64,000 nucleotides of DNA from Gordonia amicalis NBRC 100051 = JCM 11271 (GTDB taxonomy: Bacteria > Actinomycetota > Actinomycetes > Mycobacteriales > Mycobacteriaceae): assembly GCF_000332995.1 (NCBI RefSeq), contig NZ_BANS01000029.1, positions 23,512 to 87,511 on the forward strand, in the 5' to 3' direction. A program made the position numbers and the translations under genes. The notes under the pieces were generated by a model. The model had not been told where the DNA came from, made no database searches, and worked only from the letters and a program-made list of their open reading frames with translations. The stretch's first letter is position 1, and each line of letters opens with the position of its first letter. Below, piece by piece: positions 18,055-29,593 of this stretch.

Positions 18055-18453
18055 GCATCGGTACCGCGGTTGCCGGGCGCGACGATCCGGCCGTCGCCGA
18101 TCTGGTCGGCATGTTCGTCAACACCGTGGTCCTGCGCACCGCACTGCGGCCCGGTGACACCGTGCGGGATCTGGTCACCGGGGCACATCGCCGTTGCGCT
18201 CGGGCCATGAGTCATGCCGACGTGCCCTTCGAGCGCGTCGTCGACGCACTCGCGCCGCAACGGTCGCCGTCACATTCGCCGTTGTTCCAGGTCGCGTTGA
18301 GCGTGCAGCCCGACCAGTTGACCGACCTGTCGCACTGGACGGGGTCGGCGGAACTGCTCGATGCGCGGGTTCCGTCGGCGAAGTACGACGTCACCGTCTC
18401 GGTGACCGAGCGTTCGGACGACTATGTCGTCGAATTCGCCTACGCCACCGATC
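18006..18453 (+). pseudogene. NRPS 1 segment b: C-terminal part of the condensation domain
   Basis: This frame continues the condensation domain of segment a: [59 protein letters not shown] and SPLFQVALSVQ. All are standard C-domain motifs C4-C7. It stops matching after EFAYATD at 18453, where an extra base moves the coding sense to segment c. It has no start of its own. Confidence 0.65.
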
Positions 18454-19542
18454 GTCTTCGACGAGAGCACGGTCCGCGACTTGGCGTCCCGGCTGCGGCG
18501 GGTGCTCAGCCAGATGGTGTCGGGGCCCGATCGTGTCCTCGCCGCGATCGATCTGCTCGAACCCGACGCGCTGCGCGAGCTCGCCGCACCACGCCGCGGC
18601 GCCCGTCCGGAGACGACCCTCGCGGAGCTCATCGCCCGGGGGTTCGCCACCGCCGACCCCGCCGCGGTCGCCCTCACTGGTGAGGCCACGAACGGTACCG
18701 CACGACTGACCTGGGCCGAGGTGGCCACGGTGACGCATCAGATCGCCCGTGTCCTCGCCGACCGCGGACTGGGGCCGGGAGAGGTGGTCGCCGTCAGCAT
18801 CCCCAGGTCGCCCCGGATGGTGCTCACGATGCTCGGGGTGGCCATGAGTGGGGCCGCGTTCGTCATCATCGACGCGCGGTTGCCGGTACGGCGCCGCGCG
18901 GCGATGCTCGCCGACAGCGACGCCGCCCTGGTGATCACCGTCGACTCGGTGGTCGCCGCCGACCGGGCCGCGGAACCGGATGCCGCACCGCAGCAGCGTG
19001 ATACGAGCGTCCGTGACCTCGGTGTCGAGGAGTGGTTGCTCGACGACCTCGAGGTGGAACTGAACATCGCCGGGCGCCGCGACCATCCGGTCACCGACGC
19101 GGACCGGACGCGTCGCACCCGTGTCGACGATCTCGCGTACCTGCTCTTCACATCCGGATCGACGGGACGTCCGAAGGCGGCCGCGGTCACCCACGCGGGG
19201 CTGGCGGAGATGGTCGCCGAACAGCAGGCCCGGCTCGGGGCCACGCCGGCGTCCCGTGTAGTGCAGCTCGCCGCACCGGGTTTCGACGTCGCCGTCTGGG
19301 AGATCATCCTCGCGATCTGTGCGGGCGCGGAACTGGTGATCAGCCCGCCGGACGTGTTCGCCGGACCCGAACTCGAGGACGTCATCGCACGGCATCGGGT
19401 CACGCACGCCGTGGCCACGCCGACAGCTCTGGCGACGATCGATCCGGCGTCGGTCCCGGACGTCGAGACGATCATGGTGGCGGGGAGGAGTGCCCGCCGG
19501 AACTGGTCGCTCGGTGGGATGCCGATGGCCGGCGCCTGCTGA
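18424..19542 (+). CDS. NRPS 1 segment c: N-terminal two-thirds of an adenylation domain
   Basis: Genuine coding sense in this frame runs from about 18454 ([17 protein letters not shown]) to about 19482. It contains adenylation motifs A1-A4: [37 protein letters not shown], the P-loop [14 protein letters not shown] and [20 protein letters not shown]. The core ends at VETIMVAG, where a missing G shifts the frame. The first ten residues from ATG 18424 and the last 20 before the TGA are out-of-frame artefacts. Adenylation domains select and activate the amino acid; its identity is not predicted here. Confidence 0.6.
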   Translation: MSSNSPTPPIVFDESTVRDLASRLRRVLSQMVSGPDRVLAAIDLLEPDALRELAAPRRGARPETTLAELIARGFATADPAAVALTGEATNGTARLTWAEVATVTHQIARVLADRGLGPGEVVAVSIPRSPRMVLTMLGVAMSGAAFVIIDARLPVRRRAAMLADSDAALVITVDSVVAADRAAEPDAAPQQRDTSVRDLGVEEWLLDDLEVELNIAGRRDHPVTDADRTRRTRVDDLAYLLFTSGSTGRPKAAAVTHAGLAEMVAEQQARLGATPASRVVQLAAPGFDVAVWEIILAICAGAELVISPPDVFAGPELEDVIARHRVTHAVATPTALATIDPASVPDVETIMVAGRSARRNWSLGGMPMAGAC

Positions 19543-22169
19543 ACCTGTTCGGTCCCACGGAGACCACGATCTGGGCGACCGCGTCCCGACCGCTGCGCGC
19601 GACGGCGCCGGTGACCATCGGGCGCCCCATCTCCGGCGTCGGAGCACGGGTTCTCGACCCGGGTCTGCGACCGGTGCCGCCCGGCGTCGTGGGCGAGCTC
19701 TACCTCGCCGGACGTGCGCTCGGACGGGGCTACCACGGACGCGCCGGGCTGTCCGCGGGCCGGTTCGTCGCCGACCCGTTCGGTGTCGGCACACGGATGT
19801 ACCGCACCGGTGATCTCGTCTCATGGACACCCGATGGCGAGCTGATCTATCACGGCCGCAACGACTTCCAGATCAAGATCCGTGGCATGCGGGTCGAGCC
19901 GGGGGAGGTCGACGCAGTGCTCGTCACCCACCCCGACGTCGAGCACTCGGTGAGTGTGGGGATGCCCACGCCGGCCGGCGACACGGTCCTGGTGTCCTAT
20001 GTGACCGGCCGGCCGGGCCGCAGTCCGGCACCCGAGCAGATCGTCGACCACGCGGTCGCCCACCTGCCGGCACATCTCGTCCCACACACCGTCCAGGTGC
20101 TCGAGGAGTTCCCGGTCACCCGCACCGGCAAGGTGGACCGCCGTGCGCTGCCGGCCGTCGAGATCTCACCCGCTCGCGAATATGTCGCTCCCCGAAGCCG
20201 TCTGGAGGCGGCAGTGGCGCAGATCTTCGCCGATGTCCTCGGACTCCAGACGGTCAGCGTGCACGACGGATTCTTCGAACTCGGAGGCAGTTCGCTGTCG
20301 GCGACCAAGGTGACCTACCGGGTCGAACAGCACGTCGACCGGCGGGTGCCGCTCGCCCTGCTGTTCGAGAACCCGACGGTCGCGAGTTTCGTCGCCGCAC
20401 TGCACACCGTCGAGTCCGTCGGGGCGGGACGTGTCCTGACACCGCGGGAACGGCCGCACATGGTCGACCTCACGGGTGTGCAGCGCGGACTGTGGTCACT
20501 CAACCAGATCGACCCGTCGTCGTCGGCGTACAACGTCGGATTCACCCTCGAACTCGATGGGCCCCTCGACATCCCGGCCCTCACGGGGGCACTCGGGGAC
20601 GTGATCGCCCGCCACGAGTCGCTCCGGACGCGGTACCCGCTGCACGAGGGGCGGCCGGTTCAGGTCATCATCCCGGCCGCTGATGCTCTCCGCGGATTCC
20701 GGGTCGCCCTCGTCGACACCACCCCCGACCGCGTCGGGGAGGAGATCGCCGCCGTCGTCGAACCGGGCTTCGACCTGACCGGCCCCAACGCGATCCGGGC
20801 GGTGATCCTGCGACTGGCGTCCGACCGCCACCTCCTCGTCTTCGTGGTGCACCACATCAACGCCGACGGCGGTTCGTTGCGGCCCTTGGCCCGCGACCTG
20901 ACCACGGCCTACCGTGCCCGGATCAGTGGGCAGGCGGGACCGTGGACGGCGACCGTGAGCGCACCGCGCGTGCAGTACGCCGACTACGCGATCTGGCATG
21001 CCGAGCGGCTGGCGGCCGAGGCACCCGGTGGGCTGACCGAGGAACGGGCTCAACTCGAGTACTGGGAACGACGCCTCGGGACGGTACGGGAACCGGCGGT
21101 GATCCCGACGGACCGTCCGCGGCCGGCCGAACCCCGGCACCGCGGAGGTGTCGTCGACCTGAGCATCCCGCCCGAAACCGCAACGGTTCTCAAACATCTC
21201 GCGCGTGTGAACAACACGACGCAGTTCGTGGTGATGCACGCGGCGCTCGCGGTCCTCATCGGCCGTCTGTCCGGAAGCGAGGACATCGTGATCGGGACGC
21301 CGTTCGCCGGCCGCGACGATCCCGCCCTGGCCGAGATGGTCGGCATGCTCGCGACCACGGTTCCGCTCCGAACGCGTCTGCGCCTCGACGAGCCGTTCGA
21401 CGAGCTTCTGCGACGCGTACGGACCGAGGACGTCACCGACCTGGCCCATGCCGACGTCGCCTTCGACCAGATCGTCGACCACCTGAACCGCGCCGAGACG
21501 GGACCGGTCCGGCGCGGCCGCCACAACCCGTTGTTCTCGGTCATGCTCTCGTACCAGAACCTCGACTTCCCGGAGGTGAGCCTCGACGGTCTGTCCGTCC
21601 GGGTCCGGCCCCCGGCGTCGATCGCGGCCAAGGTCGATCTGGAGATCATGGTGTACCCGGACGACCTGGACGGGGTGGATCGGGGTGGTGCACTCGGTGG
21701 CCAGATCGCCTACGACACCGACCTCTTCGACCGAGCCGGTGCCGAACGGATCGTCGAGCGCTACCGGAACCTGCTCACCGACATCGCGGCCCGGCCGGGC
21801 ACCCCGGTCGGCGACCTGTCCATCTGGGCCGACAGGCAGTCGTCGGAGGTAGTCGACGAGGAGCAGGCGCTCCACGAACTCGTGTCCGCAGTCGCCGCGA
21901 CGGTGCTCGACGCGGTGATCGGCATCCCCGGGGCGCCGTCGGTGACCTTCGCCGACCTCGAGGCCACCTCGGTCGCCATGGCCTTCTCCGTGCCGGACGA
22001 GGACCCGGGTGAGGCGCTGACGGTCGCGGTCACCACGCTCCTCGCCGACGCGGACCGCACCATCGACGAGGTGTTCGCGTGCATCCGCACCGCGGCGACG
22101 AACGCACTGTGCGTAGGCGCCGATGCGGTGAACGGTGAACCCCGACGGAACCGGGCGGACCCCGCGTGA
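19485..22169 (+). CDS. NRPS 1 segment d: end of adenylation, carrier, condensation, terminal tail
   Basis: Picks up the adenylation domain at EECPPELV and continues with [15 protein letters not shown] (A5), [14 protein letters not shown] (A6), MYRTGDLV (A7), [16 protein letters not shown] (A8) and [12 protein letters not shown] (A10). A carrier domain ([14 protein letters not shown]) and a complete condensation domain follow ([11 protein letters not shown], catalytic [25 protein letters not shown]). The last 95 residues look like a decayed start of an A domain and overlap the next gene by 4 bases (ATGA-type junction at 22166), so the two synthetases would be translated together. No canonical start codon lies near 19485. 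Confidence 0.7.
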   Translation, partial: EECPPELVARWDADGRRLLNLFGPTETTIWATASRPLRATAPVTIGRPISGVGARVLDPGLRPVPPGVVGELYLAGRALGRGYHGRAGLSAGRFVADPFGVGTRMYRTGDLVSWTPDGELIYHGRNDFQIKIRGMRVEPGEVDAVLVTHPDVEHSVSVGMPTPAGDTVLVSYVTGRPGRSPAPEQIVDHAVAHLPAHLVPHTVQVLEEFPVTRTGKVDRRALPAVEISPAREYVAPRSRLEAAVAQIFADVLGLQTVSVHDGFFELGGSSLSATKVTYRVEQHVDRRVPLALLFENPTVASFVAALHTVESVGAGRVLTPRERPHMVDLTGVQRGLWSLNQIDPSSSAYNVGFTLELDGPLDIPALTGALGDVIARHESLRTRYPLHEGRPVQVIIPAADALRGFRVALVDTTPDRVGEEIAAVVEPGFDLTGPNAIRAVILRLASDRHLLVFVVHHINADGGSLRPLARDLTTAYRARISGQAGPWTATVSAPRVQYADYAIWHAERLAAEAPGGLTEERAQLEYWERRLGTVREPAVIPTDRPRPAEPRHRGGVVDLSIPPETATVLKHLARVNNTTQFVVMHAALAVLIGRLSGSEDIVIGTPFAGRDDPALAEMVGMLATTVPLRTRLRLDEPFDELLRRVRTEDVTDLAHADVAFDQIVDHLNRAETGPVRRGRHNPLFSVMLSYQNLDFPEVSLDGLSVRVRPPASIAAKVDLEIMVYPDDLDGVDRGGALGGQIAYDTDLFDRAGAERIVERYRNLLTDIAARPGTPVGDLSIWADRQSSEVVDEEQALHELVSAVAATVLDAVIGIPGAPSVTFADLEATSVAMAFSVPDEDPGEALTVAVTTLLADADRTIDEVFACIRTAATNALCVGADAVNGEPRRNRADPA

Positions 22170-25100
22170 CGTCGGACACCTCGGTATCGCGTAGCGTCGG
22201 GGCGCGCACGTCCGCGGGGTCCACTCACCAGCCGGCGGTGCTGCGCAGGCTCACCTTCGCCGCGACCCACGCGGCCGACGCCGAGGCGATGGTCGGTGCG
22301 TCGGGGCCCGTGACCTTCGGTGAGTTGCACCGGCGGGTGACGGCGGCAGCGACCACCCTGGCCGCTCGCGGTGTGGATCCGGCCCCGGCGGTGCGCGCGA
22401 CGGTCACGGCGCTGTTGCCCCGAACCGGAAGCACCCCGGCACAATTGGCGGCCACCGCCGGTGAGGTCCTCGCCGACCACGAACGGCGGATCGACGACGT
22501 TCTCGGCACGCGCGACGTGGAGTCCCTCCCGGGTCTCTTCCGGGTGTCGGCACGCCGACGCGCAGACGCAGTGGCGCTCACCGACCTCGACGGCGCGGCG
22601 ATCACCTACCGCGAGCTCGACGATCGGACGGACCGGCTCGCCCGCGCACTGGCCGCCGCCGGAGCCGGGCCGGAATCGCTGGTGGGCGTGGCGATGCCAC
22701 GGTCGACCGAGCTCGTCGTCGCACTGCTCGCGGTGCTCAAGACCGGCGCGGCCTACCTGCCGCTGGACCGCACCCATCCCATCGCGCGGCTGCGAACCAT
22801 CGTCGACGACGCCGCGCCGGTACTCGTCCTCGCCGACCCCGAGACCGCCGCCGCCTGGGCGGACATGCCTGCCCGGGTCTCGACGCCCGACGATCTGACG
22901 GCGTGGGCCGAACCGGTCCCGGTGGCGTTTCCCGATCGGATCGGCGCACATACGAGTGCCTACGTCATGTACACTTCCGGATCGACCGGTGTGCCGAAAG
23001 GTGTTGTGGTCACCCACGACAACGTGATCTCCCTGCTCGTCGCGCTCGGCGCGCTGGTCGAGAGCACGCCCGACGACGTGTGGTCGATGTTCCACTCGTA
23101 TGCCTTCGACGTGTCGGTGGGCGAGATCTGGGCGGCGCTCCTCGCCGGGGGCCGTCTGGTCGTGCTCGACCATGCCACCACGCGTGCGCCGGACGACGTG
23201 GTCGAGGTGTTCGACCGCGAGGGCGTCACGGTCGTCAACTTCACGCCGTCGTCCTTCTACCAGTTCGCCGCGGCGGTCCGGCCGCCGCATGGTTCGGTTC
23301 TCCCGCAATCGGTTCGGCGCCTCCACTTCTCGGGTGAGCTCCTCGACTACGAGCATGTGCGGAAGTGGCAGGCCGACCGCGCCGCCGACGGGTCGCCGGC
23401 CAGGCCGGGAGCCGACGTCCCCGGGCCCCAGCTCAACAACATGTACGGGCCGACGGAGACGACGGTGTACATGACGCGGCGCGAGCTCACGCGTGGATTC
23501 GTCGACGCCGCAACGGCATCGGACATCGGACAACCGCTTCTCGGGTCCCGCGTGCACGTCCTCGACGCACGGCTCGCGCCGCTGCCCGACGGTGTGCCCG
23601 GCGAACTGTACGTTTCGGGTGTCCAGGTGACCCGGGGTTTCCTCCGGCGCCACGGCCTGACGGCGACGCGTTACGTCGCCGACCCGTTCGGCCCGCCGGG
23701 CAGCCGGATGTACCGAACCGGTGACATCGGCGTCGCCAGGGACGGATCGATCGAGTTCGTCGGCCGGCGCGATGGACAGGTGAAGCTGCGTGGGTTCCGT
23801 ATCGAACTCGGCGAGGTCGAGTCGGCGATGTCCGCCGTCGACGGCATCGACGCGGCCGGCGCCGACGTCCGCATGCGCGGCGATACCGAACATCTCGTCG
23901 GCTATCTCGTACCCACCGCCGGGAACGGACCCGGCGAAGCCACCGTCCGGACCCGTCTCGCGGCCGCGTTGCCGGAGTACATGGTGCCGACCCTGTTCGT
24001 GTGGCTCGACGCGCTGCCGCTCACGGTCAACGGGAAACTCGACCGCACGCTCCTGCCCGAACCGGACGCCACCGACGACCCGGGAATCGACGAACCGCCC
24101 GCCACCCCGACCGAAGAGCGGCTGGCCGCTCTCGTCGCGGAGATCCTCGGCGAGAACGAGATCGGCGTCACCGCCTCGCTGTTCGACCTCGGCGGCAATT
24201 CACTCACCGCGACCCGCGTCGCGGCGCGCGCGACCGAGGACCTGGGGACCACGGTGGCCGCGCGCGACCTCTTCGCGACGCCCACGGTGCGCGGCCTCGC
24301 CGAGGTGATCGACCAGCGACTCGCCGACGGCGATGAGCCGGGACCCGCGCGGCCGCCGCTGCGTCCGGTGGACCGCACCGGGCCGTTACCGTTGTCACCG
24401 GCCCAGCGCCGGATCTGGTTCCTGGAGACGATGAACCCGGGGGGAGCGGCCTACCTGATCCCGGCCGTCCTGCGCCTGCGAGGCCGCTCGGACGCCGACG
24501 CGCCGGGCACACCTGTCGATCCAGCGGCCGTGGCCGCGGCGCTCGACGACCTGATCGTCCGTCACGAGACGTTGCGCACACGGTTCGTCGCCGGCGACGG
24601 GGTTCCCCGACAGATCATCGACGACCCCGATACCGCGCGGCACGACGCCCGGGCGGATCCACCGATCGACATGCGAGGTACCGGCACACCCGGGGTGACC
24701 GCGACGGTCGCCGACATCGTCACGCGCGGTTTCGATCTCGAGAACGAAGCGCCGGTCCGGGCGCGGCTCATCCGGGTCGCCGACGACGAATGGGTGCTGG
24801 TGCTGGTCGTCCATCACATCATCGGCGACGGTGGGTCGATGGCGCCGCTCGTGGCGGACTTCGTCCAGGCATACCAGGCCCGGTTGTCCGGTCGTGCCCC
24901 GGAGTGGCCGCCACTGACCGTGCAGTACGTCGACTATGCGGTGTGGCATCACGAGATCCTCGGGGACAGCGCCGACCCCGCGTCGCTCGCGGCCCGTCAG
25001 CTCGCCTACTGGAAGACACAGCTCGCCGGCGTCCCCGAGCTCACCGATCTGCCGTTGGACCGTCCACGTGCGCCCGTACGCGACGAGAGCGGGGCGGAAC

Positions 25101-27597
25101 TGTCCGCGGTGATCGACGCCGCGACGTGGTCCCGCCTGCTCGAACTCGCCGACCGGCACGACGCGACCATGTTCATGTGTGTCCACGCGCTTCTCGCGGT
25201 CACGCTGCTGCGGTCGGGGAGCAGCGCGGATCTGGTGATCGGCACACCGGTGGAAGGTCGCGGCGAGCGTCAGCTCGACAGTCTCGTCGGGATGTTCGTG
25301 AACACGCTCGCGCTGCGCACCCCGTTGCGACGTGACGCGGACTTCGCCACGGTTCTCGCGATCTGCCGCGAGACCGACATCGCTGCCCTCGATCACGCCG
25401 ATCTGCCGTTCGAAACGGTCGTGGAGGAGGTCACGACCGCCCGCAGCACGGCGCACCCGCCGCTGTTCCAGGTCGCGCTCGCCTTTCAGAACACCGAACG
25501 GCCGGTCGTCGAACTCCCCGGACTGGTCGTCTCCGAACTCGAGGTACCGGTCACCACCGCCAAGGTGGATCTGCAGGTGACGGTCGTCGACCCACCGGGG
25601 CGGCCTCGCGACGAGGACACGCCCGTCGTGATCACCTACGCGACAGCATTGTTCGACGCGGACACCATCGCCGACCTGCTGCATCGCCTGCAATCCATCG
25701 CGCGGTCGGTCGTCGACGCACCGGAGACCCCGATCGGTGACCTGCCGACCGGGGAGTCCGACGCCGTCCCGGCACTCGTGAACTCGCCGGCCCTCACGGA
25801 TTCGGCGGTCGCGCTGCCCGCGCTACTCGACTCCGCGGTGGCCCACCATCCGCACGGTGTCGCCGTCACCGACGGTGAACACTCGCTGACCTACGCCGAA
25901 CTCGATGCGGCGTCACGATTGCTCGCCGCGGAACTCCGGTCGCGGGGTGCACGACCGGGCACGGTCGTGGCACTGGCCGTGCCCCGTTCGTCGGTCGGCA
26001 CGGTGGCCTTCTGGGCGATCGCCCGGACCGGGGCGGCGGCCGGACTGATCGACCCGTCTCAGCCGGCCGAACGCATCCGGTACATGACCGGCACACTGGC
26101 CACGACGCTCGGCGTGACGTGCGCGGCGGCGGATGCCGTCGGCGGTGCCGGCGCACCGAGCGAGCCGGACGTCGGCACCTCCTGGCTCGTCGTCGAGGAT
26201 CTTCTCGACCTGACGGACCGCTCGCGATGGGCGCCGGAGTCGGGTGTGTTCGATGATCCGCTGCCGTCCGTCCGGATGGACGACACGGCCTACGTCATCT
26301 TCACCTCGGGCTCGACCGGTCGTCCCAAGGGCGTCGCGGTGACGCACCGCGGGCTCGCCGATCTCGTCGCCGACGCCCGGTCGCGTTTCGAGTTGAGCCC
26401 GTCGTCGCGGGTGCTGCGTTTCGCCGCACCGGGATTCGACGCCTCGGTGTTCGAGACCCTGGTCGCGGTGGCCGCCGCCTCGACCCTGGTCGTGGTGCCA
26501 CCGGGCGTCACCGGTGGCCGGGAGCTGGCGGCAGTCATCACCGACGAGGCCGTCTCGCACATGACGATCACACCGAGTGCGTTGGCCACGGTTCCCGTCG
26601 AGGCGTTCCCCGATCTCCGCGTGGTGTGCGTGGCCGGCGACTCCTGCTCGCCCGAACTCGTCCGCGCCTGGTCGGACGGACGCATCATGTACAACCTGTA
26701 CGGTCCGACCGAGGCCACCATCTGGTCGACCGCATCCGGCGCCATGCGTCCCGGCGGGCCCGTCACGATCGGCGGACCGATCGCGGGAGTCGGTGTGCTG
26801 GTCCTCGACGCCCGCCTGCATCCGGTGCCACCCGGCGTCGCGGGCGAGCTGTACCTCGTCGGCCAGGCGCTGGCCGCCGGATACCTGAACCACACCGCCC
26901 TGACCGCAGAGAGGTTCGTCGCCGCGCCGTTCGGGCGACCGGGCGAGCGGATGTACCGGACCGGTGACCTCGTCCGCCGCCGTCGTCGGGACGACCGCTG
27001 GGAGCTCGACTTCCTCGGTCGCAGCGACTTCCAGGTCAAGATCCGCGGATTCCGGATCGAGACGGGCGAGATCGACGCCGTGCTGGAAAGTCATGCAGCG
27101 GTCGACTTCTCGACCACCGCCGGTGTCGCCCACCCGACGTCGGGCGAGACCGTGCTGGTGTCGTGGGTTCACCACAGCGAAGGTGCGGTCATCGACGTGT
27201 CGGCGCTGGCAGCCCATGCCGCACGGCAGCTGCCCGCGCACATGGTGCCGACCGCGATCGTCCCGCTCGACGAGATCCCCCTCTCCGCCACCGGCAAACT
27301 CGACCGGGCCGCGCTGCCGGTACCCGAGTTCTCCCGCGGCGTCCACGTCGAACCGCGCACCGCGACCGAACGCACGGTCGCCGCGGCCTTCGCCGAGGTC
27401 CTCGGCATGGACGGCGCCGACGACGCACCGGGCGTGTCCGCACTCGACTCGTTCTTCGACTCGGCGGCACCTCGCTGTCCGCGACGCGCGTCGTCGCACG
27501 GCTCGGCGCCGAACTCGGTGTCGAGATCGGGGTGCGGGTGATCTTCGACGCGCCGACGGTCGAGGCCCTCGCGTCGGCGATCGACACCGTTGCCTGA
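22166..27597 (+). CDS. NRPS 2: two-module synthetase A-T-C-A-T (frameshift in last T)
   Basis: Residues 1-120 are an A-start-like docking segment ([20 protein letters not shown]). Module 1: A domain with [11 protein letters not shown] (about 270), [13 protein letters not shown] (about 423), [13 protein letters not shown] and [11 protein letters not shown]; carrier [12 protein letters not shown] (about 675). Module 2: C domain with [14 protein letters not shown] and HHIIGDG (about 882), A domain with [14 protein letters not shown] (about 1380), [28 protein letters not shown] and [11 protein letters not shown]; carrier at about 1765. In this carrier a C is missing after 27460 (GACTCGG for GACCTCGG). 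Uncorrected, the protein ends at 27541 without the [10 protein letters not shown] core; corrected, it ends at 27597 with [20 protein letters not shown] at 22166 overlaps the upstream gene. Confidence 0.85.
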
Positions 27598-27645
27598 GCT
27601 GGCCGAGCCGCGTTCGACTGCGGAGGTGGCCGAAGCGCTAAGGTC

Positions 27646-29593
27646 ATGATCAACTACCTCGCGGACACCACCGGCGGGTCAGCCGAACCGCCGCTCGCAC
27701 AGTTGGGTGAGGTAGAGGGGTTGCGTGTGCAACCGGTCGATCCCGGCCCGCCGCCGGCGAAGGTCGACCTGACTCTCGGACTCGCCGAGACGAACACCGT
27801 CGACGGGACGGTCATCGCCGGCGAGATCGACTACGCCGCAGGGCTCTTCGATCCGGAGACGGTCGCCGTGTTCCGCGACGTCTTCCATCGCATGGTCGAT
27901 GCGATCACCGCGGACGTCCCGACCGCCACGGTTCTGGGTGAGATCGATCTGGTCACCGACGACGACCGTCGTCGACTCCGCTCTCCGGATGCACCGGGCG
28001 TCGTCGTCGATCCCGCCGGGCGACTCCTGCCGCCGCGGATCCCGGGTGAACTGCGTAGGTCCGACGAGACGCCGGTCGATTCCTCGACCGGACTGCTCGC
28101 ACGGTGGCTGGAAGACGGTGGGGGACCGCGGATCGAGGTTCTCGGCCGCCTCTACCGTCAGGTCCGGATCGGTGGGTTGCGGGTCGATCTCGACCGGGTC
28201 GAGAGGATGCTCGCCGATCTCGACGGTGTGCGGTCGAGCGGCGTCGTCTCCATACCGGGCGCCGCCGGTGTCGAGATCCACGGTTGGGTGAGCGTCGACG
28301 CCGACATCACGGCGGACGATCTTCGTCGAGCTGCCGTGGAAAGCATTGCCCCGCATTGTGTTCCGTCGACGCTGACGATCGTCGACGAGATCCCGGTCGA
28401 TGACGACGGACGGCCCGATCATGCGCGGATGTCGACGATGATCGGCACTGCCGCTCGCGATGCGGGTGTCCCGGAGCGGCCCGAGGCGCCGGTCGGGGAG
28501 TGGGAGGTGCTCGTCGCCGAGTGCATGTCCGGAGTCACCGGCGTCCCGGTCACGACCGCGGTCCAGGGATTCTTCGATGTCGGCGGAACTTCACTGTCCG
28601 CGGTGCGGCTCGTCGCGGAGCTCCGCCGCCGCACCGGCCTTCCGGTCGAGGTCGCCTGGGTGTTCGCCGGGCCGACTCCTCGCGATCTCGGTGCGCGGCT
28701 GGCCGCACACCGCGACCCGGAACGCGCCGGTGGCCCCACCGCTGCGGCAAACGGCGGCGTCGTCGTGCCGCTGCGCCGGGAGGGATCGCGGAACCCGGTC
28801 TTCTGTGTGCATCCCGCGGACGGGCTGGCGTGGTTGTTCGGTGGCCTCGCACCCCACCTCGACGACCGGCCGGTGTACGGACTCCAGGACCCGTACGTGG
28901 TGGCCGGCGACCTCCCCGACGCCACCGTGCACGACCTGGCCGTGCGCTACGTCGACGAGATCCGGCGCATCGCCCCCGACGGCCCGTACCACCTCGTGGG
29001 TTGGTCGATCGGCGGTCTCATCGCGCAGGAAATGGCCGTCGAACTGCGTTTGCGCGGTGCGGAGGTCGGCGTTCTCGGATTGCTCGACAGCTTCCCGGCC
29101 GACGATGCCGAGCCGGCGACCGGCTGGACCGACGACGGGGAGATGTCGCTGGACATCGATGCGCGTGAGCTGGCCGCCGAGCTGCTCGGCGGCTGGCGAG
29201 CGGTCATCGACGTGGACGAGCTCGTCGACCCCGCCCATCCGGGGTCCGTCGCGCCGGAGACCATCGCGGCCGCGATCCGGGACAAGGCCATCGGACTCGG
29301 CCTGCTCGATGCGGAATCCTTCGACCGGATGCTGCAGCGTATGACGAGTTCTGCGGAACGCGCCATCGCCCACCGGCCGCGACCCTACGACGCGATGCTC
29401 GTCGTCGCCACCGACGGCGAGGAGGACTCGACCGACGAGGCGCCCAACCGCTGGGCGCACCATGTGGGGGGGTGACATCACCCGCATCGACATCGACACC
29501 GACCACCTCGGGATCGTCGGCAGCGAGGCGCTGGCGGAGTTCGGTCCGCGGATCGACGCGGCGCTCAGCGACGCGGAGTCGCGACGCCGGTGA
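27646..29593 (+). CDS. NRPS 3: C-tail, A-tail, carrier and thioesterase remnant
   Basis: Starts inside a condensation domain: MINYLADTT corresponds to the late LFQVM-type motif, so about 300 residues including HHxxxDG are absent. Next come only the C-terminal parts of an adenylation domain (RIPGELRR, then LYRQVRIGGLRVDLDRVERML), lacking A1-A5. A good carrier (FFDVGGTSLSAVR, about 311) and a type I thioesterase follow: FCVHPADGLAWLF, GWSIGG with nucleophile Ser about 453, Asp in LLDSF. The frame breaks at a run of seven G (29466-29472). With six G it reads on as GDITRIDIDTDHLGIVG, supplying the catalytic His, to TGA at 29591-29593; uncorrected it stops at 29475. The thioesterase would release the product by hydrolysis or cyclisation. 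Confidence 0.75.

Larger units (their letters stand above)
16789..22169 (+). pseudogene. NRPS gene 1: headless and frameshifted synthetase (A-tail)-T-C-A-T-C
   Basis: Taken together, this span is one non-ribosomal peptide synthetase gene cut into four reading-frame segments. It starts inside the last motif of an adenylation domain, so at least one A domain is missing at the 5' end. Single-base lesions: a missing C at 18003 (TTCAG for TTCCAG), an extra G near 18454 (restoring it gives the conserved TDLFDES), and a missing G near 19482-19485 (restoring it gives [11 protein letters not shown]). Domain content after correction is A-tail, T, C, A, T, C and a degenerate A-start-like tail. All core motifs remain intact, so damage is recent or technical. 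The segments are listed separately. Confidence 0.8.

Noticed and set aside
19032..19485. N-terminal extension of NRPS segment d in its own frame
   Set aside because: The adenylation motifs in this stretch are in the other frame (segment c); this frame is Arg-rich shadow.
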